Notes: generated from the sequence alone by a model not told the origin. 64,000 bases of DNA from Burkholderiales bacterium (GCA_016716275.1 JADJWR010000002.1:310001-374000); one strand, 5' to 3'; numbered from the stretch's first letter, positions 37,254 to 46,278 are shown. Program-made: numbers and translations.

Positions 37254-37769
37254 TTACTGCGTCGGCACCGCCGCGGCCGGCGCCGACGCCTGCGCCTGCT
37301 GCTGCGCCAGCCGCTGCTGGTACAGCGCCTCGAAGTTGATCTCCGTCAGGTGAATCGGCGGCAGACCGGTGCGGGTGATCAGGTCGGCGACGTTGGCGCG
37401 CAGGTACGGGTAGACGATGTTGGGGCAGACGATGCCGACGATCGGCTCGAACTGCTCCTTCGGCACGTTGCGGATCTCGAAGATGCCGCCCTGCTTGCCT
37501 TCGACGAGGAACAGCACCTTGTCGCCCATCTTGGCGGTGGCGGTCACGCGCACCACGACTTCGTAGATGCCCTCGACGACCGCGCTGTTGCTGACCTCGA
37601 GCTGCACGTCGATGCTAGGCGACTGCTGCTCGAGGAAGATGGTCGGCGCATGCGGCAGCTCGAGCGATGCGTCCTTCAGGTAGCAGCGCTGCAGCTGGAA
37701 GGTCGGTCCTGCCGCGGCGCCCTGCGCGTTGCTGCCGGCCGGCTGGCCGGCACCGTTGTTTTCTGCCAT
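37254..37769 (-). CDS. secB: Protein-export chaperone SecB
   Basis: Tetrameric cytoplasmic chaperone that keeps secretory proteins unfolded for SecA. It has 171 residues, with FQLQRCYLKDASLELPHAP, LEQQSPSIDVQLEVSNS, and PIVGIVCPNIVYPYLRANVADLI in order. There is a Gly/Ala/Asn-rich N-terminal extension and an Ala/Gln-rich C-terminal tail. It is flanked by grxC and gpsA on the same strand. Confidence 0.97.
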   Translation of the reverse strand: MAENNGAGQPAGSNAQGAAAGPTFQLQRCYLKDASLELPHAPTIFLEQQSPSIDVQLEVSNSAVVEGIYEVVVRVTATAKMGDKVLFLVEGKQGGIFEIRNVPKEQFEPIVGIVCPNIVYPYLRANVADLITRTGLPPIHLTEINFEALYQQRLAQQQAQASAPAAAVPTQ

Positions 37770-37805
37770 GTGGGTTCCTGGTTGTCTGGATTGAACGGGC
37801 CCGCC

Positions 37806-38066
37806 TCAGCCGGCGAGCAGGGTAACGAGCCGGCCTTCGCGATCCAGGGCCGACAGATCGTCGAAGCCGCCGACGTGCGTGCTGCCGATGAAGATCTGCG
37901 GCACGGTGCGCCGGCCGGTGCGCTCGGCCATTTCCACGCGGCGTGCCGGCTCGAGGTCGACGCGAATCTGCTCGATCTCGGCGACGCCGCGCGCCTTCAG
38001 CAGCGCTTCGGCGCGCTGGCAGTAGGGGCAGTGCTCGGTGCGGTACATCAGCACATGGACAGTCAT
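37806..38066 (-). CDS. grxC: Glutaredoxin 3
   Basis: An 86-residue dithiol glutaredoxin with active site Cys13-Pro-Tyr-Cys16 (EHCPYCQRAEALL), the cis-Pro segment TVPQIFIGSTHVGGFDDL with the glutathione-binding residues, and the usual GrxC length. It uses glutathione to reduce disulfides in the cytoplasm. It lies between the rhodanese gene and secB, as in many betaproteobacteria. Confidence 0.96.
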   Translation of the reverse strand: MTVHVLMYRTEHCPYCQRAEALLKARGVAEIEQIRVDLEPARRVEMAERTGRRTVPQIFIGSTHVGGFDDLSALDREGRLVTLLAG

Positions 38067-38108
38067 GGTCGCGCTTCGCTTCGGGAGTGGGTTGGCAGGC
38101 AGCCGTCG

Positions 38109-38513
38109 TCAGGCCTTCAGCGGCAGGCCGGCCTCGCGCCAGGCGTTCAGCCCGCCGGCCAGCACGTAGACCTCGGCGAGCCCGGCGGCGCGCAGCTGGG
38201 CCGCCGCCCGGCCGGCGATGTTGCCGGCGTTGCACAGCACGATCACCGGCCGCTCCTTCTTCAGCTCCTTCGGCCCGCGCGTGCCGAGCTCGGCAAACGG
38301 AATGTTCTTGGCGTTGGGCAGCGAGCCGCGCGCGAACTCGGCGGCGTCGCGGATGTCGACCACCTGGGCGTGCTTGCCGTTGATCAGCTGGGTGGCCTGC
38401 AGCGTGGTCAGCGCCGGCCCGGAGGCGCGCATCCGCAGCAGCGGCCACAGCAGCATGCCGCCGCTGACGAAGGCCACCGCGATCAGCAGCGCGTTGTCGA
38501 TGAAGAACTGCAC
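38109..38513 (-). CDS. Membrane-anchored rhodanese-like protein
   Basis: A 134-residue protein with an N-terminal helix (NALLIAVAFVSGGMLLWPLL) and a single rhodanese domain (about residues 40-130). The domain shows AQVVDIRDAAEFARGSLPNA and the active-site Cys in VIVLCNAGNIAGRAAAQL. The start is a GTG at 38513; no ATG fits. Homologues (YibN-like) precede grxC-secB in E. coli. The donor and acceptor of sulfur are unknown. Confidence 0.9.
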   Translation of the reverse strand: MQFFIDNALLIAVAFVSGGMLLWPLLRMRASGPALTTLQATQLINGKHAQVVDIRDAAEFARGSLPNAKNIPFAELGTRGPKELKKERPVIVLCNAGNIAGRAAAQLRAAGLAEVYVLAGGLNAWREAGLPLKA

Positions 38514-38545
38514 GGTGGCTCCCGCCTGCGCAAAAGGATGGCGAT

Positions 38546-38551
38546 TATAAA
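38546..38551 (+). promoter_or_regulatory. Candidate -10 element for gpmA
   Basis: TATAAA within an unusually AT-rich patch (GATTATAAAATGA), 32 bp before the gpmA ATG in the short divergent gap with the rhodanese gene. The -35 is not convincing. Confidence 0.4.
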
Positions 38552-38582
38552 ATGAGTGCGTGGTCGACCCTCGGACAACGTC

Positions 38583-39338
38583 ATGTACAAGCTCGTGCTG
38601 CTGCGCCACGGCGAGAGCCAGTGGAATCTGGAGAACCGCTTCACCGGCTGGACCGACGTCGACCTGACCGAGGCCGGGATCCGCGAGGCGCGCGCCGCCG
38701 GCGAACTGCTCGGGCGCGAAGGCTACGGTTTCGACATCGCCTATACGTCGGTGCTGAAGCGGGCCATCCGCACGCTGTGGCTGGCGCTCGATGCGCTCGA
38801 CCTGATGTGGCTGCCGGTGGTGCACTCGTGGCGCCTGAACGAGCGGCACTACGGCAGCCTGCAGGGGCTGAACAAGGCGGAGACGGCGGCCCGCTTCGGC
38901 GAGCAGCAGGTGCTGACCTGGCGGCGCGCCTATGCGATCGCCCCCGATCCGCTTGCGCCCGACGATCCGCGCTGGGCGGGCAACGATCCGCGCTACCGGA
39001 ACCTGAAGCCGGAGGAGATCCCGGCCACCGAATGCCTGAAGGACACCGTCGCGCGCGTGCTGCCTTTCTGGAACGACTCGATCGCGCCGGCGGTCAGGCG
39101 CGGCCGGCGCGTGCTGGTGGCGGCGCACGGCAATTCGCTGCGGGCGCTGGTCAAGTACCTGGACGGCATCTCGGACGACGAGATCGTCGGCCTGAACATC
39201 CCGACCGCGCGGCCGCTGGTGTACGAGCTCGACGACAGCCTGAGGCCGATCCGCAGCTACTACCTCGGCGACCCCGAGGAGATCGCCCGCGCCATGGCCG
39301 CCGTGGCGGCGCAAGGCAAGGCCAGGCCTGCGCCATGA
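38583..39338 (+). CDS. gpmA: 2,3-bisphosphoglycerate-dependent phosphoglycerate mutase
   Basis: Interconverts 3- and 2-phosphoglycerate in glycolysis. It has 251 residues, like E. coli GpmA (250). The phosphoacceptor is His9 in LVLLRHGESQWN; other motifs are RFTGWTDVDLTEAG, RLNERHYGSLQGLNKAETA and VLVAAHGNSLRALVKYLDG. ATG 38583 gives the canonical MYKLVLLRHG start. It is followed within 4 bp by the envC-like gene. Confidence 0.96.
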   Translation: MYKLVLLRHGESQWNLENRFTGWTDVDLTEAGIREARAAGELLGREGYGFDIAYTSVLKRAIRTLWLALDALDLMWLPVVHSWRLNERHYGSLQGLNKAETAARFGEQQVLTWRRAYAIAPDPLAPDDPRWAGNDPRYRNLKPEEIPATECLKDTVARVLPFWNDSIAPAVRRGRRVLVAAHGNSLRALVKYLDGISDDEIVGLNIPTARPLVYELDDSLRPIRSYYLGDPEEIARAMAAVAAQGKARPAP

Positions 39339-39342
39339 CCGC

Positions 39343-40617
39343 TTGACCTCGGCACCGACGGCCGGCCTGCGCCAGCTGCTGCTGGCGGCGGCGCTTCTCT
39401 GCTGGTGGCCGCTGCCGGCCGAAGCGCAGCCTGCGGCGGCGGCCAGGCCGACGGCGCAGCGCAAGCAGGAGCTGCAGGGCGAACAGCGCCGCCTGCAGCA
39501 GCAGCTGGTTCGCCTGAAGCAGCAGGTCGCCCGTGGCGAGGCGTCGCGGGCCGAGGCGGCCGATGCGTTGCGCGAATCGGAGGCCGCCATCTCCGTTGCC
39601 AACCGCCGGCTGCGCGAGCTGGCCGCCGAGCGCGAGCAGGTTCAGCAGGAGATCGGCGCGCTGGCGACGCGCAGCCGCGCCATCGGCGCGCGGCGCGGCG
39701 AGGAGGAAAAGGGCCTGGCGCTGGTGCTGCGAAGCCAGTACGTGCTGGTTCGCCAGACGCCGCTGCAGCGGCTGATCGAAGGTGCCAGTCCGGGCGACCT
39801 GCAGCGCGAACTGGTCTACCTCGACCGCCTGGCGCGCGGCCGCGCGAGCACGCTGGGCGAGTTGCGCTCGCGCGGCGCGGAGCTGGCCGAGTTGCAGGCG
39901 CAGCTGGAGGTCAAGCAGCTCGAACTGGCGGCACTCGCCGAGGACGACGAGCGCAACCGCGCCGAACTGCTCAGGCAGCAGGCGGCGCGCCGCGGCGCGC
40001 TCGATCGCCTTGCCCGGCAGCTCGCCGGCCAGCAGCGCTCGCTGCAGGCGCTGCAGCGCGACGACAGGCGCCTCGGATCGCTGATCGGCGAGATCGAGCG
40101 GCTGCTCGCCGAGCAGGCGCGGCGCCAGCGGCCCGCGCCGTCGAGGACGGTCCGGCCGTCGAAGGGAGCCGCCCCGCCGCCGGCGGTCGACGTGCCTGCC
40201 GACGGTGAGTTCGCGCAGCTTCGCGGCAAGCTGGTGCTGCCGGTGCGCGGCGAAGTGGTGGCGCGCTTCGGCAGCCCGCGGCCGACCGAGGCGCAGGTCG
40301 ACGCGCCGACCTGGAAGGGGGTCTTCGTCCGTGCCGCCGCGGGGGCCGACGTGCACGCGGTGGCCGCCGGTCGGGTGGTGTTCGCCGACTGGCTGCGCGG
40401 CTTCGGCAACCTGCTGGTGATCGATCACGGTGACGGCTTCCTTTCCGTGTACGGAAACAACGAGTCGCTGCTGGCCGATGTCGGCGCCCGGGTCGGTGCC
40501 GGCGACCCGGTTGCCACCGTGGGCAGCACGGGGGGCGTGGCCGAGGCCGGCCTATACTTCGAGTTGCGTTTCAAGGGTCGCCCGATCGACCCGTTGCGCT
40601 GGGTCCAGGCGCGCTGA
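39343..40617 (+). CDS. envC: EnvC-like murein hydrolase activator
   Basis: Periplasmic coiled-coil protein with a degenerate LytM (M23) domain that activates septal amidases. It has about 424 residues. A signal peptide (LLLAAALLCWWPLPAEA) is followed by a long coiled coil (about residues 35-260). The C-terminal LytM fold is at about 300-424 (VFVRAAAGADVHAVAAGRVV, then VIDHGDGFLSVYGNN). The zinc-binding residues of active M23 enzymes are not conserved: the late HxH position reads YFELRF. It is therefore an activator rather than a hydrolase. The only plausible start is a TTG (39343) embedded in TTGA, reached through a 3-codon ORF from the gpmA stop. Confidence 0.85.
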   Translation: MTSAPTAGLRQLLLAAALLCWWPLPAEAQPAAAARPTAQRKQELQGEQRRLQQQLVRLKQQVARGEASRAEAADALRESEAAISVANRRLRELAAEREQVQQEIGALATRSRAIGARRGEEEKGLALVLRSQYVLVRQTPLQRLIEGASPGDLQRELVYLDRLARGRASTLGELRSRGAELAELQAQLEVKQLELAALAEDDERNRAELLRQQAARRGALDRLARQLAGQQRSLQALQRDDRRLGSLIGEIERLLAEQARRQRPAPSRTVRPSKGAAPPPAVDVPADGEFAQLRGKLVLPVRGEVVARFGSPRPTEAQVDAPTWKGVFVRAAAGADVHAVAAGRVVFADWLRGFGNLLVIDHGDGFLSVYGNNESLLADVGARVGAGDPVATVGSTGGVAEAGLYFELRFKGRPIDPLRWVQAR

Positions 40618-40674
40618 AGCCGGAACTTCCCGGCCTCGCCGGTGCCGAACGGACGACCAGCTTCCGGAGGTTTC

Positions 40675-42117
40675 ATGAGCGGACGTTTGCGGACTTTCGC
40701 ATTGATCAGCGTCGGTGCCTTTGCAGGCGTCGCAGTCAGCCTCGGCATCTCGGCGTATGCGTTCCGCGACTCCCGCGGGCCGATCCCGCTGGAAGAAATC
40801 CGCCAGCTGACCGACGTCTTCGGCGCGATCAAGAACCACTATGTCGAGCCGGTCGAGGACCGCAAGCTGATCGAGGAAGCGATTTCCGGCATGCTCACCG
40901 GGCTGGATCCGCACTCGGCATTCCTCAACGCCGATGCGTTCAAGGACCTGCAGACCAGCACGCAGGGCGAGTTCGGCGGCCTGGGTATCGAGGTCGCGCC
41001 AGAGGACGGCGCGGTGCGGGTGGTGGCGCCGATCGACGACACGCCGGCGTTCCGCGCCGGCGTCAAGGCCGGCGACCTGATCATCAAGATCGACGACACC
41101 CTGACGCGCGGCATGACGCTTGCCGATGCCGTGAAGCTGATGCGCGGCAAGAAGGGCACCTCGGTCACGCTGACCGTGGCGCGCAAGGGCGAAGCCAAGC
41201 CGCTGGAATTCAAGCTGGTGCGCGACGTGATCCGCACCCAGTCGGTGCGCAGCAAGGTGATCGAGCCCGGCTACGCCTTCGTGCGGATCTCGCAGTTCCA
41301 GGAGCGTACCGTCGACGACCTAGCCAAGCACCTGAACGAGGCCTTCAAGGCGGGCCCGGTGAAAGGCGTGGTGCTCGACCTGCGCAACGACCCCGGCGGC
41401 CTGCTGCACTCGGCGATCGGCGTGTCGGCGGCGTTCCTGCCTCGTGGCGCACTGGTGGTCAGCACCGACGGCCGCATGAGCGACGCCAAGCGGCGGTTCG
41501 TCGCCTCGCCGGAGGATTACCAGCGCGGCCGCGGCGACGACGTCCTGGCCCGCCTGCCGAAGGAGTTCAAGACCGTGCCGATGGTGGTGCTGGTCAACGG
41601 CGCCAGCGCCTCGGCCTCGGAGATCGTCGCCGGCGCGCTGCAGGACCACAAGCGGGCGACCGTGATGGGCTCGCAGACCTTCGGCAAAGGCTCGGTGCAG
41701 ACGATCATTCCGCTTCGCTCGGAGGCCGACCGGCCGGCGGCGATCAAGCTGACCACCGCCCGCTACTACACGCCGAGCGGCCGCTCGATCCAGGCGAAGG
41801 GCATCGAGCCCGACCTGCAGGTCGACGACACGGCGCAGGGCAGCTTCGGCGGCCTGCAGGTCCGCGAGGCCGACCTGGCTCGTCACCTCGAGGAGAAGAA
41901 GGCGGCGGCGCCCGCCGCTGCAGGCACGGCCCGGGAAGCAGCACCGGCGGACGGCCAGGCCGAGCAACGTACCGAAGCCCCGGCGCCGCGGCGCTACGAC
42001 TTCGGCTCGCCGGAGGACTTCCAGCTTCAGCAGGCGCTGAATCACCTCAAGGGCCTGCCGGTCGAAACGTCGAAGAAGCCGGAGAACGTCGCCGCTTCCT
42101 CCGGTCCGGACCGTTGA
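40675..42117 (+). CDS. S41-family C-terminal processing peptidase
   Basis: Periplasmic tail-specific protease, 480 residues. A strong GGAGG upstream supports the ATG at 40675. An N-terminal signal/anchor (ALISVGAFAGVAVSLGISAY) is followed by a helical cap and a PDZ domain (about residues 95-170: GLGIEVAPEDGAVRVVAPID). The S41 protease domain carries LDLRNDPGGLLHSAIGV, the nucleophile in NGASASASEIVAGALQDH and the Lys in TFGKGSVQTIIPL. A Pro/Ala/Glu-rich tail follows. The position right after an EnvC-type gene is common in proteobacteria and points to control of cell-wall hydrolases. Confidence 0.93.
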   Translation: MSGRLRTFALISVGAFAGVAVSLGISAYAFRDSRGPIPLEEIRQLTDVFGAIKNHYVEPVEDRKLIEEAISGMLTGLDPHSAFLNADAFKDLQTSTQGEFGGLGIEVAPEDGAVRVVAPIDDTPAFRAGVKAGDLIIKIDDTLTRGMTLADAVKLMRGKKGTSVTLTVARKGEAKPLEFKLVRDVIRTQSVRSKVIEPGYAFVRISQFQERTVDDLAKHLNEAFKAGPVKGVVLDLRNDPGGLLHSAIGVSAAFLPRGALVVSTDGRMSDAKRRFVASPEDYQRGRGDDVLARLPKEFKTVPMVVLVNGASASASEIVAGALQDHKRATVMGSQTFGKGSVQTIIPLRSEADRPAAIKLTTARYYTPSGRSIQAKGIEPDLQVDDTAQGSFGGLQVREADLARHLEEKKAAAPAAAGTAREAAPADGQAEQRTEAPAPRRYDFGSPEDFQLQQALNHLKGLPVETSKKPENVAASSGPDR

Positions 42118-42225
42118 CAGGTCGTGGCAGCGGCGCTGGCCGCCTGACGGCCGGGCGCGATCGCGCTTGAGCGCAGGCGATGGGCGCATTGCCGGTGGCG
42201 AGGCGGCAGCTCGCGGCAGCGCGCG

Positions 42226-42981
42226 ATGAATGACCAGGAGCTGCTGCGCTACTCGCGCCACATCCTGCTGCAGGAGATCGGCATCGAGGGGCAGGCGCGG
42301 ATCCGCGCCGCCTCGGCGCTGGTGATCGGCGCCGGCGGGCTCGGTTCGCCGGCGTCGATGTACCTGGCTGCCGCTGGCATCGGCCGGCTGACGCTGGTCG
42401 ACGGCGATGCGGTCGACCTCACCAACCTGCAGCGGCAGATCCTGCACACCGCCGAGCGCATCGGCGTGAACAAGGCGACTTCCGGCCTGGCGACCCTGTC
42501 GGCGGTCAATCCGCAGGTGACGCTCGCCGCGGTCACCGAGCGGGTCGACGAGGCGGCGCTGCGCCAGCTGGCGGCGGACGCGGACGTGGTGCTCGACTGC
42601 ACCGACAACTTCGCCACCCGGCACGCGATCAACCGCGCCTGCGTGGCGCAACGGCGTCCGCTGGTGTCGGGGGCGGCGGTGCGTTTCGACGGCCAGCTCG
42701 CGGTGTTCGACCTGCGGCGGCCGGAATCGTCCTGCTACGCGTGCCTGTTTCCGGAAGGCGACGCGCAGGACGACCTGTGCGCGGTGATGGGCGTTTTCGC
42801 GCCGCTCACGGGCATCGTCGGCGCGATGCAGGCGGCCGAGGCGCTCAAGCTGGTCGCGCAGGCCGGCACGCCTTCGACCGGCCGGCTGCTGCTGCTCGAT
42901 GCGCTGAGCATGGACGTGCGCGCGGTACGATTCGCGGCCGATCCCCGCTGCGCCGTGTGCCGGGCGGACCGACACCACTGA
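42226..42981 (+). CDS. moeB: MoeB/ThiF-family adenylyltransferase
   Basis: E1-like enzyme that adenylates the C-terminus of a sulfur-carrier protein (MoaD or ThiS). It has 251 residues with ELLRYSRHILLQEIGIEGQ, nucleotide loop VIGAGGLGSPASMYLAAAG, DGDAVDLTNLQRQ, and the DCTDNFATRHAINRAC segment. Zinc ligands are the pairs CYAC and CAVC near the C-terminus. MoeB and ThiF are hard to separate by sequence, and no mo- or thi-gene is adjacent, so the symbol is tentative. Confidence 0.88.
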   Translation: MNDQELLRYSRHILLQEIGIEGQARIRAASALVIGAGGLGSPASMYLAAAGIGRLTLVDGDAVDLTNLQRQILHTAERIGVNKATSGLATLSAVNPQVTLAAVTERVDEAALRQLAADADVVLDCTDNFATRHAINRACVAQRRPLVSGAAVRFDGQLAVFDLRRPESSCYACLFPEGDAQDDLCAVMGVFAPLTGIVGAMQAAEALKLVAQAGTPSTGRLLLLDALSMDVRAVRFAADPRCAVCRADRHH

Positions 42982-43021
42982 GGAAGCCGCGGGAGTGCGC
43001 GCCCGGCGCCCCGCCCCGACC

Positions 43022-43564
43022 ATGACCCCGACCGCCGAGCTTTCTCGCCGCCTCACACCGCGGGCGCTGCTGGCGCTGATCGTTGCCGCGGTGGTGCTGG
43101 CGATGGGCGGCGGCCTTTACTTCCAGCACGTGCTGCAGCTCGAGCCCTGCCCGCTGTGCGTTCTGCAGCGGATGGCGTTCGTCGGCGTCGGCCTGTTCGC
43201 GGCGCTCGGGCTGCTCGCCGGCGGTGCCGGCGGTCAACTGGCGGCGGCGCTGCTGGCAACGGCCTGCGCCGCGACCGGCGCCGCCATTGCCGGCTGGCAC
43301 AGCTGGATCCTCGCCTATCCGCCCGAATCGATGAGCTGCGGCCGGCCGTTCGAGTGGTTCCACGACGATTTCCCGCTCGCCGTCTGGCTACCGAAGCTGT
43401 TTGCCGGCCACGGCGATTGCCTGGCGGTCGACTGGACCTTCCTCGGACTGGCGATCCCGCACATGTCGCTGATCGCCTTCGTGCTGCTGATCGGCGCCAC
43501 CGGGCTGGTGGTAGCGCGCACCTGGCCGCGGCGCCGAGCGGCGCGCGCCGACCGGCGCGCCTAG
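43022..43564 (+). CDS. dsbB: Disulfide bond formation protein B
   Basis: Inner-membrane quinone reductase that reoxidises DsbA. It has 180 residues with four helices. Cysteine pairs are Cys43/Cys46 in EPCPLCVLQRMAF and Cys106/Cys133 (MSCGRPFEWFHDD, then GHGDCLAVDW). ATG 43022 was chosen. Its TAG stop overlaps the slmA TAG through a CTAG palindrome. dsbA is not in the window. Confidence 0.95.
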   Translation: MTPTAELSRRLTPRALLALIVAAVVLAMGGGLYFQHVLQLEPCPLCVLQRMAFVGVGLFAALGLLAGGAGGQLAAALLATACAATGAAIAGWHSWILAYPPESMSCGRPFEWFHDDFPLAVWLPKLFAGHGDCLAVDWTFLGLAIPHMSLIAFVLLIGATGLVVARTWPRRRAARADRRA

Positions 43565-44172
43565 ACGAGCAGCGCTGGCAACTGCGCGTCGACGCCGTCG
43601 GCCGGCAGCTTGCGGAAGCCGCTCTTGGCGAAGCGGTGCCAGCGGCCGATCACGTAGGCGACGACCAGCGCGGCGCGCGCGACCGGATCGAATTCCGCCG
43701 GCACTTCGTTTTCCGTCACCGCCAGGCGGAAGCTCTGCTTGAGCGACGACTCGATGCGCTCGAACAGCTGGTTCATCCGCTCCTGCAGGCGCTCGTTCTC
43801 GTTGACCAGCGCGTCGCCGATCAGCACCCGCGTCATGCCGCGGTTGGTCTGCGCGAACTCGAGCAGCATCAGCACCGTGCTGCGCGCCTGCTTCAGCCCG
43901 GACGGCTCGCGCTCGGCGATGTCGTTGATCAGGCGGAAGATGGTCGACTCGATGAACTCGATCAGCCCCTCGAACATCTGCGCCTTGCTGGCGAAGTGTC
44001 GATACAGCGCCGCCTCGGACACCGACAGCCGCTCGGCGAGCGCTGCGGTGGTCACTTTCTCGCCCTTCGGGTCCTCGAGCATCGACGCCAGCGTCTGCAG
44101 GATCTGCAGCCGGCGCGCGCCGGGCTTGCGCCGCGTCGATTCGCCCAGCGCGGGGGCGGACTCCATCTTCAT
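43561..44172 (-). CDS. slmA: Nucleoid occlusion factor SlmA (TetR family)
   Basis: DNA-binding inhibitor of FtsZ assembly over the nucleoid. It has about 203 residues (E. coli 198). The N-terminal segment RRLQILQTLASMLEDPKGEKVTTA-type sequence leads into the TetR helix-turn-helix LAERLSVSEAALYRHFASKA. The body fits SlmA (LEFAQTNRGMTRVLIGDAL, then GRWHRFAKSGFRKLP). ATG 44172 or ATG 44166 are the candidate starts. The upstream 246 bp to the sppA end contain an AT-richer patch near 44325-44350, a possible promoter. The neighbourhood with a HAD nucleotidase and argB is typical for betaproteobacteria. Confidence 0.92.
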   Translation of the reverse strand: MKMESAPALGESTRRKPGARRLQILQTLASMLEDPKGEKVTTAALAERLSVSEAALYRHFASKAQMFEGLIEFIESTIFRLINDIAEREPSGLKQARSTVLMLLEFAQTNRGMTRVLIGDALVNENERLQERMNQLFERIESSLKQSFRLAVTENEVPAEFDPVARAALVVAYVIGRWHRFAKSGFRKLPADGVDAQLPALLV

Positions 44173-44418
44173 TGGACCCCGACGGCGAGGCGCAGCCGGG
44201 CCGTCGCGCGATCGAAGATCCGCCAGTGAGTGCATTGCCCGGGGCTGCGCTGGTTCATGCTCGATCACCTCGACGGCTGCTGGGAGCCGGTTGCCCGATT
44301 CTGGACGAACCCGCCCCGACGTGGGGAGTTACTTTCGTATTAGGTCTTGCGGATACGAGGCCCGCGCTGCAACGGCGACGTCGGCGCCGGCCGTCCGCCG
44401 GTCCAGCGGGACGCTCCA

Positions 44419-46278
44419 TCAGTCCGGCCCGAGCAGGCGTTCGGCCGAACAAAGGCAGTGCGATTGCGCGGCCAGCGGATCGCGCGCGGCCTCGCGCAGC
44501 CAGCGGATGTCGGCGCCGATCGACTGCATCGCTTCGGCGAGCGGGCCGGCGTCGGGCAGCAGGCCGAGCAGCGGCAACGCCGGAAGGGACGCCTCGCCGA
44601 ACAGCATGCCGACCAGGCGATCGATGCCGCGCGGTTCGCGCTCGATGTAGGCGACGCGGAAGTCCTTGCCGAGCCCGGCGCGCGTCGCCGCTGCCTGCAG
44701 CGCCTGCCGGTAGGTGCCGGCGCGATCGATCAGCTTGTGCTCGTGCGCCTGCCTGCCTGTCCACACCCGGCCCTGCGCCAGTTCGTCGACCTGCTCGGTG
44801 GTGAGGTTGCGCGCAGCGGCGGTGCGGCCGACGAACTCCCGGTACATGCGCGCGACGCCGGTCTGCAGCAGATCGCGCGCCCGCGGGTCGAGCGGCCGGC
44901 GCGGGTCGAGCGCGCCAGCCAGCCAGGTGGTGGTGGTGCCGTGGGTGTGCAGCGACAGCTTGTCCCAGGCGCGGTCGGCCGACGGGATCAGCGCGAAGAC
45001 GCCGATCGAGCCGGTGATCGTCGCCGGGTCCGCGATGACCTCGTCGGCCGCCAGCGACACCCAGTAGCCGGCGGATGCGGCAATGTCGCCGAAGGACACC
45101 AGCACCGGCTTGCCTGCCTTGCGGGTGACCTCGAGCTCGTGGCGGATCTGCTCTGCGGCGAACACGCTGCCGCCGGGCGAGCGAACGCGCAGCAGCACGG
45201 CCTTGATCGAGTCGTCCTCGCGCGCCCGCCGGATGAGTTCCGCGGTCGACCGGCCGCCGACCAGGCCCGGCGGCAGGTCGCCGTCGAGCATCTCGCCCGA
45301 GGCGACCACCACGCCCACCGCGTCGCCGTCCTTCTCCTGCAGCGTGTTCAGATACTGCGCTAGGCCGATCTGGCGGAAGGTCTTGTGCTTCGGGTCTGCT
45401 GCGCCCTGCTCGATCATCAACGCCCGCAGCTCGTCGCGCGTCTGCAGTGCGTCGACCAGCTTCTCCTGCAGCGCCAGCCTGGCGGAGTCGCCGCCGGCGG
45501 CGGCGAAACGCTGCGGCAGCTCGTCGATCAGCCGTTCGATGCTGCCGGCCGGCAGCCGGCGCGCCGCCTCGACCGCCGTGACGTACTGCGCCCACAGGTC
45601 GCCGAGCAGCGCCTGCTCGTCGCGCTGTGCCTCCTCCGACGGTTCGTTCTGCGAGAACGGCTCGACGGCGCTCTTGTAGCGGCCGACCTTGAACACGTTG
45701 ACGGTCACGCCGACCGACTCGAGCGCATCCCGGTAGTAGTTCCGGTAGCCGCCGAAGCCGCGCAGCATCACGCCGCCGAACGGATGCAGCAGCACCCGGT
45801 CGGCATGCGCCGCCAGGAAGTAGCGGCGCTGGTCGTAGGTCGACGCCCAGGCGATCACCTGCTTGCCGCCGGCCCGCACGCGTCCGATCGCCGAGGCGAT
45901 TTCGCTCAGGGTCGCCAGACCGGCGTCGCCCATGTCATCGAGCAGCAGCAGGACGCGGCCGATCTTCGGATCGGCGGCCGCCGCGTCGAGCGCTGCCAGC
46001 AGGTCCGGCAGCGGCGTTTCGCGCTCGCCCTCGGCCAGCGCCTGCAGCAGAGCGAACCTCGCCCGCGCGCCGGTGCGCTGCTCGACGACCGGCCCGGTGA
46101 GGTCGAGCACCAGCGTCGTGTTCGGCTCCAGCCGGGGACGACCCTCGTGCAGCCACGCGGCGGCGACTGCCGCGACGATCGCCAGGAACAGCAGGTTCAG
46201 GGCGAGGTTGCGCAGGAAACCGACCGCCCGCCAGAGGAAGCCGAAGAAGCGGCGGATCAGCCCGGGACGAGACGCCAT
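44419..46278 (-). CDS. sppA: Signal peptide peptidase SppA, 67-kDa type
   Basis: Membrane-bound Ser/Lys protease that degrades cleaved signal peptides. It has 619 residues, the long two-repeat form as in E. coli. An N-terminal anchor (about residues 20-43) is followed by the first S49 repeat with the catalytic Lys202 in FKVGRYKSAVEPFS. The second repeat has Ser402 in FGDIAASAGYWVSLAAD and RVRSPGGSVFAAEQI. It lies between slmA and the HAD gene, splitting what is usually a compact slmA-HAD-argB cluster. Confidence 0.94.
   Translation of the reverse strand: MASRPGLIRRFFGFLWRAVGFLRNLALNLLFLAIVAAVAAAWLHEGRPRLEPNTTLVLDLTGPVVEQRTGARARFALLQALAEGERETPLPDLLAALDAAAADPKIGRVLLLLDDMGDAGLATLSEIASAIGRVRAGGKQVIAWASTYDQRRYFLAAHADRVLLHPFGGVMLRGFGGYRNYYRDALESVGVTVNVFKVGRYKSAVEPFSQNEPSEEAQRDEQALLGDLWAQYVTAVEAARRLPAGSIERLIDELPQRFAAAGGDSARLALQEKLVDALQTRDELRALMIEQGAADPKHKTFRQIGLAQYLNTLQEKDGDAVGVVVASGEMLDGDLPPGLVGGRSTAELIRRAREDDSIKAVLLRVRSPGGSVFAAEQIRHELEVTRKAGKPVLVSFGDIAASAGYWVSLAADEVIADPATITGSIGVFALIPSADRAWDKLSLHTHGTTTTWLAGALDPRRPLDPRARDLLQTGVARMYREFVGRTAAARNLTTEQVDELAQGRVWTGRQAHEHKLIDRAGTYRQALQAAATRAGLGKDFRVAYIEREPRGIDRLVGMLFGEASLPALPLLGLLPDAGPLAEAMQSIGADIRWLREAARDPLAAQSHCLCSAERLLGPD

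Noticed and set aside
40200..40617. Active M23 peptidase call for the EnvC-like protein
   Set aside because: The HxxxD and HxH zinc ligands are not present, so it is treated as an amidase activator.
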